Assembly (NCBI GenBank): GCA_021784265.1
Contig: JAJXTA010000149.1
Location: forward strand, 1 to 6,844
Source of the DNA: a bacterium
GTDB lineage: Bacteria; Verrucomicrobiota; Verrucomicrobiia; Limisphaerales; J093
Length of the DNA stretch: 6,844 bases
Direction: 5' to 3'
The notes beneath the pieces were generated by a model that saw nothing but the letters and a program-made list of their open reading frames with translations, was not told the DNA's origin and did no database searches. Every line of letters begins with the position of its first letter. The stretch's first letter is position 1. This document shows, piece after piece, positions 6,290-6,844 of the stretch. The position numbers and the translations under genes were made by a program.

Positions 6290-6844
6290 ATGAACAACAT
6301 TATGAATAAGACAGTCATGCCCGCCGGCAAGCGATTCGCCCTGCTGGCCCTGAACCTGAGCCTGGGCGTCGCCGCCTGGGCCGCAGACCCCCCCAACACG
6401 CCCCCCGGCACGAACGCCCCCACGAACCTGCCGGTGGTGGCGATTGTGGCCACGGACCCGACCGCGCTGGTCGGCACCAGCAGCGCCGCCTTCACCTTTC
6501 TCCGCGAGGGGGATGTCAGCTCGAATCTCGTGGTGCAGTACACAATCTCCGGTAGCGGCTCGAACGGAGTGGATTACGCCAAGATCGACACCCAGGTGAC
6601 CATCCCGGCGGGGTTCCAGGCGACCGACCTGCTCATCCAGCCGCTGATTGACACCAACAACCCGGGCAACAAGACCGTGACGCTGACGCTCCAGGGCACG
6701 ACCGGCGATGGCGATCGTCGCGGCCACGCCCGCGCGACGGTGCTCTTGGTCGATAACGTCTATAATGACCAACCGCCCACCGTGACGCTCACCCAGCCCA
6801 CCAACGGGACGGTGTTCAATCTGCCGGCGGTCGTGCCCATCCTG
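6290..6844 (+). CDS. Exported Calx-beta and Ig-like domain protein (N-terminal 185 codons only)
   Basis: The frame is open from ATG 6290 to the window edge, so the C-terminus is missing. Residues 1-31 form a signal peptide: basic n-region with Lys14-Arg15, hydrophobic core F-A-L-L-A-L-N-L-S-L-G-V (16-27), and likely cleavage after A-W-A (Ala31). A Pro/Thr/Asn-rich linker (33-47) follows. Residues 49-156 look like a Calx-beta domain, with an F-x-F-x-R-E-G-D strand (68-75), then Y-T-I-S-G-S-G-S-N-G-V-D-Y (84-96), V-T-I-P-A-G (103-108) and a closing V-T-L-T-L strand (130-134). From 162, P-P-T-V-T-L-T-Q-P-T-N-G-T-V-F begins an Ig-like repeat of the kind strung in bacterial surface proteins. Calx-beta modules bind calcium or serve as extracellular spacers. 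The start is uncertain: the upstream AGAAG (6280-6284) is a weak ribosome site, and ATG codons 5 and 10 are in frame; the latter still keeps the signal peptide. The full protein is probably large and surface-located or secreted. Confidence 0.85.
   Translation, partial: MNNIMNKTVMPAGKRFALLALNLSLGVAAWAADPPNTPPGTNAPTNLPVVAIVATDPTALVGTSSAAFTFLREGDVSSNLVVQYTISGSGSNGVDYAKIDTQVTIPAGFQATDLLIQPLIDTNNPGNKTVTLTLQGTTGDGDRRGHARATVLLVDNVYNDQPPTVTLTQPTNGTVFNLPAVVPIL

Overview
The window is strongly GC-rich bacterial chromosomal DNA. Its contents fit a Gram-negative member of the Planctomycetota-Verrucomicrobiota-Chlamydiota group, most likely a Verrucomicrobiota lineage. The pointers are an LPS-export permease, very large secreted proteins built from PQQ-propeller, InlB-like and Calx-beta modules, dockerin-like blocks with a verrucomicrobial look, weak Shine-Dalgarno use, and a remnant of a long-type SPFH protein. 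The taxon is inferred from family resemblance, not from a marker gene.

Layout. (1) Positions 4299 down to 1, minus strand: one uninterrupted reading frame of 1433 codons that runs off the left edge. It encodes a giant exported modular protein: a signal peptide after a long N-terminal extension, three 70-residue InlB-type repeats, an eight-blade PQQ-like beta-propeller in almost exact 40-codon register, then an array of five copies of a roughly 100-residue module (called X here) interleaved with three copies of a roughly 72-residue dockerin-like block (called Y). The X-X-Y set recurs every 319-322 codons. Long open frames on the opposite strand here are compositional shadows. (2) Positions 4300-4561: a divergent intergenic region. 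(3) Positions 4562-5710, plus strand: an LptF/LptG-family permease starting at a GTG behind a good Shine-Dalgarno. (4) Positions 5707-5930, minus strand: a decayed fragment of an SPFH/band 7 protein, broken by a one-base frameshift. (5) Positions 5931-6289: no gene, but a near-consensus sigma-54 promoter at 6202-6217. (6) Positions 6290-6844, plus strand: the start of a second exported protein with a Calx-beta domain and the beginning of an Ig-like domain, cut by the right edge.

The genes do not form one operon. The left giant gene and the permease are divergent, and the right-hand gene has its own upstream region. The common theme is the cell envelope: LPS transport in the permease, and two multi-domain exported proteins that are probably surface-attached or secreted. 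No RNA gene, CRISPR array, insertion sequence or defence/toxin system was seen. The most unusual elements are the X-X-Y supermodule array, the frameshifted SPFH remnant and the sigma-54 promoter candidate.
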